Assembly (NCBI GenBank): GCA_009746045.1
Contig: RPFO01000412.1
Span: 742,662-806,661, forward strand
Length of the DNA: 64,000 nucleotides
Reading direction: 5' to 3'
Source of the DNA: Mesostigma viride
Lineage: Eukaryota > Streptophyta > Mesostigmatophyceae > Mesostigmatales > Mesostigmataceae
In this document: positions 50,429 to 62,009 of the stretch, one piece after another
Layout of the letters: the number at the start of each line of letters is the position of its first letter
Position numbering within the stretch: position 1 is the stretch's first letter
Program-made: the position numbers and the translations under genes
Notes under the pieces: generated by a model
Databases searched by the model: none
The model's input: only the letters and a program-made list of their open reading frames with translations
What the model was told of the DNA's origin: nothing

Positions 50429-53400
50429 ATGTCGCACCGTGCGAGCATGGTCAGGATGCAAGGTCGCCAGCCACGCCACGGTCAACCTTACCGCCAGTTT
50501 ACCAGCCTCAAACGCCTCCTGGCCCGCCTTGAGCGGGGTGAGGCCCAGTCGACACACCGGCGACCCCAGACAGGACGGAGACGACGCATATCCGCCCTGA
50601 AAGAAAGACTCCATGCGTTGACAAGCATTCACCCCAATCGCCACCCTCCCCCTCCCCCCCCCCCACCCCCCCCCCACCCCCACCCCCACCCCCACCTCCA
50701 GCACTACCCTTCTCCACCCCCACCCCCACCCCCACCCCCACGCTAATAGGGCAACGGCCCATTCTTGGTATTGCAAGCTTTAATGTGCGCACCCTCCCTG
50801 CAGATCCTTCTACGAGCGGCGGCACCCCAACACGCCAACGCGTCGACGAGCTGATCGCCTTGTGCGCCGACAACAAGCTCGCTGTCCTCGGGGTCCAGGA
50901 GCATCGACGCACCGTCGACCCTCAGCAAGGGGTCAACGGTCTGCTGGTGGACGACCTTCGTGCGGGCTGGCGGTTCCACTATGGTGGAGGCGACGCGCCG
51001 GGTCAAGGCGGTGTGGGCCTCTTGTGCTCGCCGGCAGCATCAGAGCACCTTAAGTCCATCGTGCTGCGATCCCCGCGTGTGCTAGTGGCCACTTTTTCGG
51101 CCACTGAGGGCCATTCACACCACACGCTAACCGTTATCGTGGGATATGCACCACATGCGGGTCGAGCTCAGGCGGAACATAAGGCCTTCTTCAGCGCCCT
51201 CAAGGAGGAGGCCAACATCCCAGCTCGGCACTTCCTGGTTATGATGCTCGACGCCAACGCCACGCTGTCAGTTGGCACTGGGGGCGCTCAGTACTCCCCA
51301 CCCAACAGGACAGCCAACGGTAACACAGCTTTATTTGCGAATCTGCTGGCAGAATCTGCGCTGGTTGCATGCAATGCTTCTTTCGCACGCCCCGCTGAGC
51401 AGCTTGCCACCTTTTTTGGGCTGTCGGATCGGGTGGTGTGCCTTGACTATATCTGCGTATGCCGGGCTCAGCGCCCCTCCGTTGTCGATGCTCGCGTGCT
51501 GCAAGATTCTGTCAGCATGGTGGAATCTGATCACGGTCTCGTGCTCGCTCGCATCAGATTGCGGTTTCCTGGGGTGAAACTGTCGCGACAGCTGGCGCCT
51601 CAGCCAGATCTCAAGGTGCTCCGGATTGTGCTGAAGGATGCCGGCAAGATGTCAGCAGAAGAGCAGGCCGCTATGTCGCATCGGGACGACTTTGTGGCCG
51701 TCTTCGACGCCAGGGGCAGCCGCCAGCAGTTACACGCCATTCCGCCGTCGGGTGATATTTCAGTGATCCTCCGCGGTATCGCTTCCAAGTACAGTCTGGC
51801 TGCCTGCACCCTCCCCTCCTTGCCTCCGCGCCGACAGCTTGCTGTCCACCGCCACGCACCGACAGTGGTCGCCGCCAGGCACATGCTCCGCGGCAACAGG
51901 GACCTGACCGCCAAACCTGGGCTGCAAGCGGCTTTGCGGGTCGCCTACGAGCAGGCTGAGACGGCGGACGCTCAGCAAATGGTCAAGGACCTGCGCAGCT
52001 GCCAGCAGAAGCACGACGGCAAGGGGGCCTGGTTCTGGTACAAGCGCCTCGGGCACCCGGACGGCCTCGGCCGGCCCCACCGCCACGACGTTCCTGGCGC
52101 CCCCGCCAAGCGGCTTCGTACCTGGGCCGCGGCCACGGCCGAGGTCGTGGGGACAGCTGCGCCGCCCCCGCCCCTGCTCCCAGCCGCCGCCGCCCGCCCG
52201 GCTGCCCTGGCCGGCCCCACTGGGCCCCCGGCCCCGCCCAGGTCAGCGGCGGACTACCTAGTCCCCCCGCTGATTGGCCCACTTGGCGACCCGTTAGACA
52301 TGCCTCCTTTCATCTCTCGCGAGGTCACGGAGGCGGTCCAGCGTCTGCGTTATGACGCAGCCACCGGCTCCGACGAGATTCCAGCCGCAGTTGTGAAACT
52401 TGCAGCCGAATTTGAGGACACCGGTGTTATGCTGCTCTTCCGGGATATCTGCAACCGTCTTCTGCTGTCGTCGCAACCGCCTCCAGCTGCCTGGCAACAC
52501 AGTTTTCGCACGATGCTGTACAAGAACAAGGGGTCGCCAGCCGACCCCGGCAACTACAGAGGGGTGTGCATCCAAAGTGCCCCCCTCAAGCTTCTTATGG
52601 GGCTCATCCTGAACCGCCTGCGCACGGCCCTGAACGGTCACCTCGGCGAGACTCAGCACGGCTTCCGTTCAGGGTGCAACACAATACAGGCGCTCTTCGC
52701 TACTCGCCGACTTGTGGAGGAACTGCAACGCCTTCAGCCTGGTGAGTCCCCTTTGCACATGTGCTGGTGGACTTCATCAAAGCCTTCGATTCGGTTTTCT
52801 GGCCTGCGCTATGGGACATCCTCGAGCTGTTCCGGATTCCCCGCCCCGCTGCCATCCGCAACCTGTATGAAGGGACTCCACCACTTCGGTGCGCACTTCG
52901 ATCTTACGGGACCACGCCACCATGCCCTTTACACAAGGGTGTGTGGCAGGGCTGCGTGCTGTCGCCCTACCTGTTCATTATTGTGGTCGAATACGTAATG
53001 ATTCAGGCGCGCAAGCGATTTGCTCGCATCGTGGGTAGGGAACCAGGGGTGCAGGTTGCCAACCACTTCTGGCATGGCGGAGCGGAAACGGAGATTCGGC
53101 TGGCGGACATCATCTACGTAGACGACACCACCCTCTTCCAGGACACTGGGCACGTGCAGACATGGCTTGACTGCCTGGCTATCGAGGCCCGCGCAGTTGG
53201 GCTTGAGGTCAGCAAGAAGACAGAGGCCCTGGCCATTGGGCTCACCCACCCACCGCCACCCCTCTATCTCCTTGACGGCTCTCGAGTCCTGTATCGGGAC
53301 CGCGTCAAGATGCTGGGCAGCCTGCTTCCCAGCTGCGAGGCTGATGTGGACCACCGCATCTCCCTCGCCTGGCACGCTTTACGCCATTACCGGGCCTTGT

Positions 53401-55582
53401 GGCGCAAGCCCCTTGGCAAGATCGAGAAACAGGACCTATTTAACCCCTAAATGGTCTTGCTGCCGATTTTCCGCCAAAAATCGAGTTCCAGCCGATGCAT
53501 CGGCCCCTTCTCGGGGGACCAGATGCCGCGAAATCTATTGAGAATTAGGAAAAGTATAGCTGAGAAGATCGAAAGTTTATAAAATTCTTCACAGCATGGT
53601 ACTAGGGTTTGCATACTTTTGACAAAGTTATAGAGGTGTTCTGGCCGGTCAAAGTACAAGGGGTCAGGGTACTTTTTCACGTACAACGTGCATTCCGGAA
53701 AACGACGACCTGGCCATGGCGGCTTGCGCCCACGCATGGCATTTACGTTTGCGTTCGAATTTTCTGTCCAAACTTAGGATATTGATTTTAAACGTCCTAA
53801 AGATCATACAGGCCAATTTTTGGTTCGCGGGAATGCCATTTGATAGGTGTCGGCAGCGTTCTTGCTGGAAAAAAACTGCGATCAGGCCGGACGATAGAAA
53901 CGTTGACAGCAATACCTTTCCGGCGTATTTTAAAGGATATATCGATTTGTTTTTACTTTTTATGATACATAGTAGTCGTAAACGTGCAAGGGTGGCCAGA
54001 AATCGCCGAATCCAGCGACCATGCTGCACAGCTTTGGTGTGCCGAAATGCGCCATTTTGCGGCCACCGCCTGGGCCAAGGTAACGCCATCCATGCCTGGT
54101 AAAGCTTAAGCATCGTTTTCCTATCGATGTTTTACATTTATATATACGTTCTAGCTTGTGTAGCACATTCTTTTTGCACTATTCATGCTCTTTCTTGACC
54201 CTGGCCTGGCCCCTTTCTAAAACACCATTCTTAGATGCTTCCCTCAGTCAGTTGACCTGCCACAGGGTGATGGTGATAAGTTTTAGAAGCTGTATGGGTT
54301 TGAATACCTCCATATATGTTTGTTATACATTTCCCATACACATATTGCATGAGTGTGAGGCAGTTGGCTGGTCTCTGTGGCATCATCAAGCACGTAACTG
54401 GTGAGTAAAAGCTTCCCATTGACAGCATGTGCCACCAGGTGTGCTGGCCATCACCTGGCAAGCTATAGCAGCTTAGGCCTAGTTTATCCTTGCTAGGGCA
54501 GGCTGAAATAGGCTCAACACCACTAGTTTGTTGGTGGCTGCCTCCTAGAATGCATGCCTTGCGTAGGGTGTCCGTACCACGTTACCTACGTGCATGGACA
54601 AGGTGGCACCTGCACATAGGTGCCATGTAAGGGCAGTGTGATGATGCAGTTATGTTTCCCCATCATTGTGGAAGGGAAATGTATTGTTTGGCATGGTTGG
54701 TGGCCATATTAGGAGGTAGTATGCCCACCCCTACTCCCTTGGTTGCTTTTTACCAACGGTACCCCTATGGGCTGTACTGGGTGTAACTGCTGGTATACCC
54801 ACCCAAATGATGACCCCAATGGCTCAAACTGTTCAGCAACTAATTGTTTATCATCCCTGCAGTGGTAGGTGCCTAGGTCTTATAACATAATTCAAAATGC
54901 ACATTCTACCAAAAATGAAAACGCGCGTCTTGACCCCCCTGACTTTGACGGCAGTTAAACATGGCCTACCCTGCATATATGTGAGGTTGTGATATACCAA
55001 CCCGAAGGGCAACTCATGGACATGCTTGGCCCCCAAGGACAGCCATTGGATATGGGTAGGTTGGATGGCATCTGGTTTGCAAAATTGTGAAGATCCAGCC
55101 GATTTATCGGCAGGATCTCAGACCATTTAGGGGTTAAGGTCCTCGTCCTTCCTGTTCTCACATACGGGGTCGAGACGTGGACCCTCGCCGCCGACCTGGC
55201 CCGCAAGCTGGACGGCGCGCTCACCAGCATGCTGCGATACATTTTCAGAGTAGGATATGCTGCTCATGTCCGCAATGAGGACCTTTACCTTGGCATGCCA
55301 TATATCACCAGCACCATTAAGCAACGGCGCCTGCAGCTCGTAGGGCACGTAGCTCGCACCAACCAGGTAGACACCTCACGTGCCCCCCCCGCGGAATTGC
55401 GACCAGCTCAGCCTGGCCGACACCTCTTGACGTGGGCCGGGCCCCGTGATGTTAGACGCCGCAAGGCCCGCACCTTCAAAGCACAGCTAGTAGAGGACAT
55501 GGGGGGCCTAGGCCTCTCCCGTGGGGAAGCGCCCGCGTGTGCAAACCCGCGGGAGGCACGCCAGACAGCTCCCCTAGGGTAG
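50429..55582 (+). pseudogene. LINE copy 1 ORF2: AP endonuclease-reverse transcriptase, broken
   Basis: Starts MSHRASMVRMQGRQ at 50,429. A proline-coding CCCCCA tract (50,645-50,740) shifts the frame here, whereas LINE copy 2 keeps it open. Endonuclease: FNVRTLPADPS, LAVLGVQEHRR, ending SDHGLVLARI. Reverse transcriptase: FRTMLYKNKGSPADPGNYRG, LVDFIKAFDSVFW, WQGCVLSPYLF and IIYVDDTTLF (catalytic YVDD). A one-base shift near 52,750 separates the endonuclease/RT-N frame (to 52,998) from the RT-C frame (52,761-53,450). After QDLF the frame is cut by the TTAA-flanked insertion and resumes at 55,138 with VLVLPVLTYGVETW, RRLQLVGHVARTNQ and GRHLLTWAGPRDVRRRKA to a TAG at 55,580-55,582. Confidence 0.9.
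53444..55133. mobile_element. piggyBac-like non-autonomous DNA transposon (1690 bp, TTAA sites)
   Basis: Inserted in the RT frame of LINE copy 1. Both ends are flanked by TTAA (53,440-53,443 and 55,134-55,137). The termini are the 14-bp inverted repeats CCCCTAAATGGTCT and AGACCATTTAGGGG, with further GCCGAT/ATCGGC words inside. Removing the element and one TTAA restores GACCTATTTAAGGTCCTC (Asp-Leu-Phe-Lys-Val-Leu), continuous with the LINE frame. Minus-strand open frames inside (53,447-53,737; 53,664-54,113) show no transposase features. Confidence 0.88.
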
Positions 55583-55755
55583 CGTGATGTTGTTTAGATA
55601 GATGTTGTAGTTAGTGATGTTGTTTAGACAGATGTAGGTAGCTGATGTAGATAGATTAGACCGGTAGGACTGTTTGCACCCATTCATCCATCCATCGGGG
55701 TTAATGCTCCGTGACTCCCTTACGGGAGCACGAGTCTAATTAATTAATTAATTAA

Positions 55756-55768
55756 TTCTCGAGCTTGT
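55756..55768. repeat. LINE target-site duplication, right
   Basis: TTCTCGAGCTTGT directly after the (TTAA)n tail. The sequence then continues ACGACTTGGTCGGGTATGGC as in the gag gene. Confidence 0.9.
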
Positions 55769-55829
55769 ACGACTTGGTCGGGTATGGCTGACGAATGGTG
55801 GACTTCAGATGCTTGTACACAGCGCTAAC

Positions 55830-56086
55830 AGTAGCACAATTTACTATGCCCATTCCGACGGTACTTTTGTTGTACTATCCGTCGAGATACTTATTTTTTC
55901 AGCTCCGACGGTACTTTATTGTACTATCCGTCAAGATACTTTTATATGTTCAGCCCCGACGGTACTTTGGAATTATTCCTTCGGTTGAGATTCTGCTATG
56001 TCACTCTTTGTGCCATTGGTGCACTCAATAGTGGCGTCGCGCCTCGCCGCGCCACGACTGTCTCACTTGCGACCTAAGTTGAGCCC
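55830..56086 (+). repeat. 'L' module, 5' part, plus orientation
   Basis: Starts at AATTTACTATGCCCATTCCG after the gag-derived word CGCTAACAGTA. Runs to GACCTAAGTTGAGCCCAG, where it abuts LINE copy 3 in the opposite orientation. Confidence 0.8.
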
Positions 56087-56301
56087 AGCTGGTAGGTGCG
56101 GGGGCGGCTGGCTGGGGCGAGGTGGCTAGGGCTGCCTTTACCTCAGCCATGCTGGTGTGTAGCTCGGGTGTGTCCTGACGTAGAGCAGTTGACAGAGCGC
56201 CTAGCTGGGCTGCCATATCCTCGACTTTCTTGTTGAGCTGGAGCAGGTCTGCTTCCGGGGAAGCAATAGGAGTGTTAGCGGTGCCGTGCTTGGCGTCTTC
56301 G
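56087..56301 (-). mobile_element. LINE copy 3, 5' fragment of ORF1
   Basis: Minus strand. It carries the same junction of P segment and ORF1 as copies 1 and 2, then EADLLQLNKKVEDMAAQLGA to AALATSPQPAAPAPTS, where it is cut off. Only about 0.2 kb remains. Confidence 0.85.
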
Positions 56302-56314
56302 ACAAGCTCGAGAA

Positions 56315-57110
56315 GAAGCGCTGGTTGTATCGCATTGCCATCCAACAGAACGAGACTACACTGAAGTATTGGAATATATAACGGTATGAATACGGTTACA
56401 TAAATACTCTCATTATCCAGCTTAATCCTACCCAGCCAAGGCATACAAATCCAGGCGATTGGAGGAAAGCTACGATCTTGAAGACCTAAACCTTGTGTGG
56501 CTGTTTTAGGCAAACTACAATTAATTGTCCGCTTGTTTATTAGCCATTATAAGACTAGGCAGTAGCCATAGGCGGCCAACAGCCATAGCTTGCAGGTTAC
56601 AGGCTTAATTGACAAAGAAGCAAACCAGGCTTAAGAGCTACGTTGCCTCACGCAATGCACGACATACAATATAGTCCGCAGGATTGTTGCGGCGCTAACT
56701 TGGAGCTTTGTACATGCATGGCATGCACAAGCCAAGTGAACAAGGACAGACGGCGCGGCATGACGCGGCGCTGGTAACAGTTACTCTACCATTTTCAGAT
56801 TTCTTTCCCTAGCAAAAAGTCCAAGATGGGCTCAAGTTAGGTCACAAGTGAGACAGCCGTGGCGCGGCGAGGCGCGACGCCAGTATTGAGTGCACCACGT
56901 TTGGCACAAAGAGTGACATAGCAGAATCTCAACCGACGGAATGATTCCAAAGTACCGTCGGGGCTGAACATATGAAAGTATCTCGACGTATAATACAACA
57001 AAGTACCGTCGGAGCTGAAAATATAAGCATCTCGACGGATAGTACAACAAAGTACCGTCGGAATGGGCATAGTAAATTCTGCTAGCTGCAGGGCAAAAGC
57101 AACTACCGTT
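56315..57110 (-). repeat. 'L' module with P segment, minus orientation (copy next to gag 1)
   Basis: About 800 bp, a near-identical counterpart of 60,306-61,110. Reading minus, it follows the gag region and leads into LINE copy 3. The P part here has TGG where the other copies have TAG (see findings). Confidence 0.85.
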
Positions 57111-57384
57111 GACACACCCCCGTGCCCAAAGTCTAGCATAAACAAAACAGTCAGTCTGCAATATGATGTCCAAGAGCTAGCAGGACCTCACCACCTCCAA
57201 ATACACCCCCATGACCGAGAGAATACACCCCCGTAACCCATAGCACGGCAGGTCTACAACTAACTATCTGAGGAGGGTACAGGACACCCCCGGGCCCAAA
57301 TAAAGTAAATTCCGCCGGAATTCCAGTCTCAGGAAACAAAGAAAAGTAGAGCAGCTCTGGTAAAGCACCACACGTCATCACAAT

Positions 57385-58302
57385 TTATACTTGAGTAGTC
57401 AAATCACCCTCCACCCCGTTATGGGTATGAAAACAGACCCCGGGGGGTAAAGAAGCGGCCACCAGTGTCAGGTTGGCCTTCTCCTCGGCCTGGTCACGCG
57501 GCCGGAGGTGAGGATGTTTACGGTAACAGGCCTCGTGCAGGTGACCAGGGCGACGGCAGTAAGTACACCGCTTCCTGCCACCCCCAGAGGAGGCATACAC
57601 TGTGCCCTCAGGGAGGGCAGCCGGGTCCACGGGCTTGGAGGTAGTCTTACCACCACTGGGTGGCGCAGAGGGGTCCTGGGGCGCAAGCGGGTCGTCAATC
57701 TCAAACACCAAATCCTGGATCTGGTGGAGGGTCATGCCTGTTTGTCGGCGAGCAGCCATGGCCGCGCGATGGGCGGTTGAAAGCCCCGCCAACATGCAGT
57801 CCTTCCACTCATCCCAGGTGACTGTGACGCCCGCGTCCTCCAGGCTCTGCTTCATCATCATGCCATGTGACCAATACTTCGGTGTAGTCTCGTTCTGTTG
57901 GATGGCAATGCGATACAACTAGCGCTTCTTCTCGAGCTTGTACGACTCGGTCAGGTATGGCTGACGAATGGTGGACTTCAGATGCTTGTACACAGCGCTA
58001 ACAGTATGGGGGTCGACCGTGCGGGCCTCACGTATTGCATGGCCCTTCAGGATGGCAAGTGAGGTGGAACGCATAATCTTATCGGCCGCCATGACGTGCT
58101 CATGAGACAGATCTGCACTCCCGTCCAACACCCCGAGCACTCCCTGAGCATCACAAGACGACTCCAAGATCGTGTCAAGCTCAACCCAACCAACAAAGTC
58201 GTTGCAAGGATCCAAACGCGCTACATTACGGAGAGATGGCTGGACGGCTTTGGCGCCTGCCACCATTGGATGCTCACCAGGGTCACGTGTTGCTCGCGAC
58301 AT
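57385..58302 (-). pseudogene. Copia-type gag with CCHC zinc knuckle, copy 1 (in-frame TAG)
   Basis: Reading minus: ATG at 58,302, then MSRATRDPGEHPMVAG, ARLDPCNDFVGWVELD and STIRQPYLTESYKLEKKR, then a TAG at about 57,921-57,919. The same frame continues LYRIAIQQNETTPKYW and WDEWKDCMLAGLSTAHRAAM, and a knuckle CTYCRRPGHLHEACYRKHP (C-x2-C-x4-H-x4-C), to a stop at 57,385. The arrangement matches Ty1/copia Gag (UBN2-like region plus CCHC). No protease, integrase or RT follows; after gag comes an unassigned ~270-bp stretch and the L module. The ~600-bp leader (58,303-58,904) joins truncated LINE copy 2. Confidence 0.8.
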
Positions 58303-58904
58303 GGTTCAACGATTCTCAACAGCGGGAGCCACGCCACTCCAGCGTCCTTGCAGGACAAAAGACGGCTAGCACCGTAGTGGCAAAAAGGACAGGAACGCTC
58401 TACGGCAGCTCACTCAGCGACCAGACAAGCAGCAAGGCAGCCGCAGTACTAGTCACGCTGGTAGCAAAAAGAGCACGCCAGAATGCGTAAACGAGCTCAA
58501 AACAGGAAGAACCAATGTCGAAAAGAGACTTGAACTCTTGCACAGGAGACTCGCGCTCAACAAGGCCCTAGCTCTCCAGGATTTGCAGATAAGAGCCTAG
58601 CAAAGTATTTATCCACAGAAAATCGATGGGTAATTCAGCCTGGCTTTCCCTTGCAGCCCTAATGATTTCCACAATCCATTCCCTTTAAAGGGATGGATCC
58701 TTCCCTTTAAAGGATGAACTGCAACAAAAGCTTTCTTCCTTTGAAATTCGAATGGAATTTCAACCCTACCTAGGCTGGGTTGATCACTCCAGACATGCAG
58801 TAGAAGGGATAAAAATTCGCTCCCAAAGGTATAGTATTGCTAGAGGGCCGTAAATTACTAGTAAAAGCCGTTATAGGGCATGGAAAATGAGACGAGCATA
58901 CCGT
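58303..58904 (-). other. Leader of gag copy 1
   Basis: On the minus strand this precedes the gag ATG. It contains a CCTTTAAAGGG-type repeat near 58,680-58,720 and TTGAAATTC/GAATTTCAA words. It differs from the L module, so no matching LTR pair could be defined. The left end cuts LINE copy 2 at about 58,904. Confidence 0.5.
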
Positions 58905-60292
58905 TGACCCCTTGCTGAGGGTCGACGGTGCGTCGGTGCTCCTGGACCCCGAGGACAGCGAGCTTGTTGTCGGCGCACAAGGCGATCAGCTCGTCGACGC
59001 GGTGGCGTGCTGGGGTGCCGCCGCTCGTAGAAGGATCTGCAGGGAGGGTGCGCACATTTAGCTTGCAATACCAAGAATGGGCCGTTGCCCTATTGGCGGG
59101 GGGGTGGGGGTGGGGGTGGGGGTGGAGAAGGGTAGTGCTGGAGGTGGGGGTGGGTGGGGGTGGGGGTGGGGGAGGGGGAGGGTGGCGATTGGGGTTAATG
59201 CTTGTCAACGCATGGAGTCTTTCTTTCAGGGCGGATATGCGTCGTCTCCGTCTTGTCTGGGGTCGCCGGCGTGTCGACTGGGCCTCATCCCGCTCAAGGC
59301 GGGCCATGAGGCGTTTGAGGCTGGTAAACTGGCGGTAAGGTTGACCGTGGCGTGCCTGGCGACCTTGCATCCTGACCATGCTCGCACGGTGCGACATGAG
59401 GATGGAAAGGGGCTTGTTTATTAAAGGCCGTGCCCAAAGCCTATTGTACCGCGAGGCCGCGAGGGTGTGCCCTTACCGGGCGCCCTCCACACCCGGGACG
59501 TGCGTTGACGACGATGATGCAGTTGGGGCGTGCCTGGGGCGGCCCGGCTTGTGCCGCTTGTTAGGAGCCTGCACATCCGTACGCTGCCCGTCGATGAAGA
59601 GCACGGGGGTGTCGTTGACGAGGCGAACGTAGGTGCGAATGCCATCGCGCCTGGCCTGGACCGCTGCGTCGCTGCCCAGCAAACCGTTCTCGATGACGAG
59701 CTGGGCAGGGGAAAGTAGGTCGTCGAGGCTGGGCGCGTTCCTCCTGCCCAGGAGCTTGCGGGCCTGCAAGACTTAAACCTTGCTGGCCACGTTCGCGAAG
59801 GTCACCCGGATGGGGCCAGGCTGGCCAGCCATCCAGGCTGCCGACTCAATGCGGATGCGTTCGTTGCCCAAACGCAGCCGGCCCACTATGAGGCTCTAGT
59901 GCAGGCGTTGTGCTAGCATCAGTTCCGTTTCTGGGTGCTGCGCGACCTCGAAATACCTGACCACAATACTGCGTGAGCGTTGGTCCTCCTCGACAGCGGT
60001 CTTGTGGGCTGCTGCCCCCTTCCTTGCGGCATCCGCCATCATGTTGGCAATGTCCGCCTGCTTCACCATGTTAGCGTAGCTGGTAGGTGCGGGGACGGCT
60101 GGCTGGGGCGAGGTGGCCAGGGCTGCCTTTACCTCAGCCATGCTGGTGTGTAGCTCGGCTGTGTCCTGACGTAGAGCAGTTGACAGGGCGCCTAGCTGGG
60201 CTGCCATGTCCTCGACTTTCTTGTTGAGCTGGAGAAGGTCTGCTTCCGGGGAAGCAATAGGAGTGTTAGCGGTGCCGTGCTCGGCGTCTTTG
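58905..60292 (-). mobile_element. LINE copy 2, 5' 1.4 kb, inverted and truncated
   Basis: Near-identical inverted counterpart of 49,534-50,940. ORF1 remnant: MADAARKGAAAHKTAVEEDQ; a CAG to TAG change stops the frame after LMLAQRLH at 59,896-59,898; the TAA shared with copy 1 is also present. ORF2 starts at 59,397 and is open across its poly-proline tract into LNVRTLPADPS and VLGVQEHRRTVDPQQGVNG, where the gag element cuts it. Confidence 0.88.
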
Positions 60293-60305
60293 ACAAGCTC
60301 GAGAA

Positions 60306-61110
60306 GAAGCGCTAGTTGTATCGCATTGCCATCCAACAGAACGAGACTACACTGAAGTATTGGACTATATAATGGTATGAATACGGTTACATAAATACTC
60401 TCATAATCCAGCTTAATCCTACCCAGCCAAGGCATACAAATCCAGGCGATTGGAGGAAAGCTACGATCTTGAAGACCTAAACCTTGTGTGGCTGTTTTAG
60501 GCACACTACAATCAATTGTCCGCTTGTTTATTAGCCATTATAAGACTAGGCAGTAGCCATAGGCGGCCAACAGCCATAGCTTGCAGGTCACAGGCTTAAT
60601 TGACAAAGGAGCAAACCAGGCTTAAGTGCTACGTTGCCAGAGGCAATTCACGACATACAATTTAGTCCGCAGGATTGTTGCGGCGCTAACTTGGAGCTTT
60701 GTACATGCATGGCATGCACAAGCCAAGTGAACAAGGACAGACGGCGCGGCATGACGCGGCGCTGGTAACAGTTACTCTACCATTTTCAGATTTCTTTCCC
60801 TAGCAAAAAGTCTTAAGTCCAAGATGGGCTCAACTTAGGTCACAAGTGAGACAGTCGTGGCGCGGCGAGGCGCGACGCCAGTATTGAGTGCACCACGTTC
60901 GGCACAAAGAGTGACATAGCAGAATCTCAACCGACGGAATGATTCCAAAGTACCGTCGGGGCTGAACATATGAAAGTATCTCGACGTATAATACAACAAA
61001 GTACCGTCGCAGCTGAAAATATAAGCATCTCGACGGATAGTACAACAAAGTACCGTCGGAATGGGCATAGTAAATTCTGCTAGCTGCAGGGCAAAAGCAA
61101 CTACCGTTGA
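60306..61110 (-). repeat. 'L' module with P segment, minus orientation (copy next to gag 2)
   Basis: Direct ~4.0-kb-offset repeat of 56,315-57,110. Together with 62,010-62,690 it forms inverted arms around gag copy 2. Confidence 0.85.
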
Positions 61111-61382
61111 CACACACCCGTGCCCAAAGTCTAGCATAAACAAAACAGGCAATCTGCAATATGATGTCCAAGAGCTAGCAGGACCTCACCACCTCCAAAT
61201 ACACCCCCATGACCGAGAGAATACACCCCCGTAACCCATAGCACGGCAGGTCTACAACTAACTATCTGAGGAGGGTACAGGACACCCCCGGGCCCAAATA
61301 AAGTAAATCCCGCCGGAATTCCAGTCTCAGGAAACAAAGAAAAGTAGAGCAGCTCTGGTAAAGCACCACACGTCATCACAAT

Positions 61383-62006
61383 TTATACTTGAGTAGTCAA
61401 ATCACCCTCCACCCCGTTACGGGTATGAAAACAGACCCCGGGGGGTAAAGTAGCGGCCACCAGTGTCGGGTTGGCCTTCTCCTCGGCCTGGTCACGCGGC
61501 CGGAGGTGAGGATGTTTACGGTAACAGGTCTCGTGCAGGTGACCAGGGCGACGGCAGTAAGTACACCGCTTCCTGCCACCCCCAGAGGAGGCATACACTG
61601 TGCCCTCAGGGAGGGCAGCCGGGTCCACGGGCTTGGAGGTAGTCTTACCACCACTGGGTGGCGCAGAGGGGTCCTGGGGCGCAAGCGGGTCGTCAATCTC
61701 AAACACCAAATCCTGGATCTGGTGGAGGGTCATGCCTGGTTGTCGGCGAGCTGCCATGGCCGCGCGATGGGCGGTTGAAAGCCCCGCCAACATGCAGTCC
61801 TTCCACTCATCCCAGGTGACTGTGACGCCCGCGTCCTCCAGGTCCTGCTTCATCATCATGCCACGTGACCAATACTTCGGTGAAGTCTCGTTCTTTTGTA
61901 TGGCAATGCGATACAACTAGCGCTTCTTCTCGAGCTTGTACGACTCGGTCAGGTATGGCTGACGAATGGTGGACTTCAGATGCTTGTACACAGCGCTAAC
62001 AGTAGC
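61383..62006 (-). pseudogene. Copia-type gag, copy 2 (5'-truncated, in-frame TAG)
   Basis: Same as gag copy 1 from SAVYKHLKSTIRQPYLTESY onward (offset ~3998 bp). It keeps the TAG after KLEKKR, then YRIAIQKNETSPKYWSRG, and an intact knuckle CTYCRRPGHLHETCYRKHP, stop at 61,383. The N-terminal half is missing because the L(+) module replaces it beyond about 62,006. Confidence 0.8.
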
Positions 62007-62009
62007 AGA

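Larger units (their letters stand above)
49534..55755 (+). mobile_element. Non-LTR retrotransposon (LINE) copy 1, nearly full length
   Basis: The body is about 4.5 kb without the 1690-bp insertion at 53,444-55,133. It holds ORF1, a 75-bp gap and ORF2 (AP endonuclease plus reverse transcriptase). The 3' end is a stem-loop GTGACTCCCTTACGGGAGCAC followed by a (TTAA)n tail to 55,755. It is flanked by the 13-bp duplication TTCTCGAGCTTGT, and is therefore a true insertion into a gag-derived segment. ORFs carry several disabling changes, so this copy is not autonomous. Clade not assigned. Confidence 0.9.

Noticed and set aside
53447-54113. Transposase inside the TTAA element
   Set aside because: Minus-strand frames show no DDE-type motif or zinc-binding cysteines; the element looks non-autonomous.
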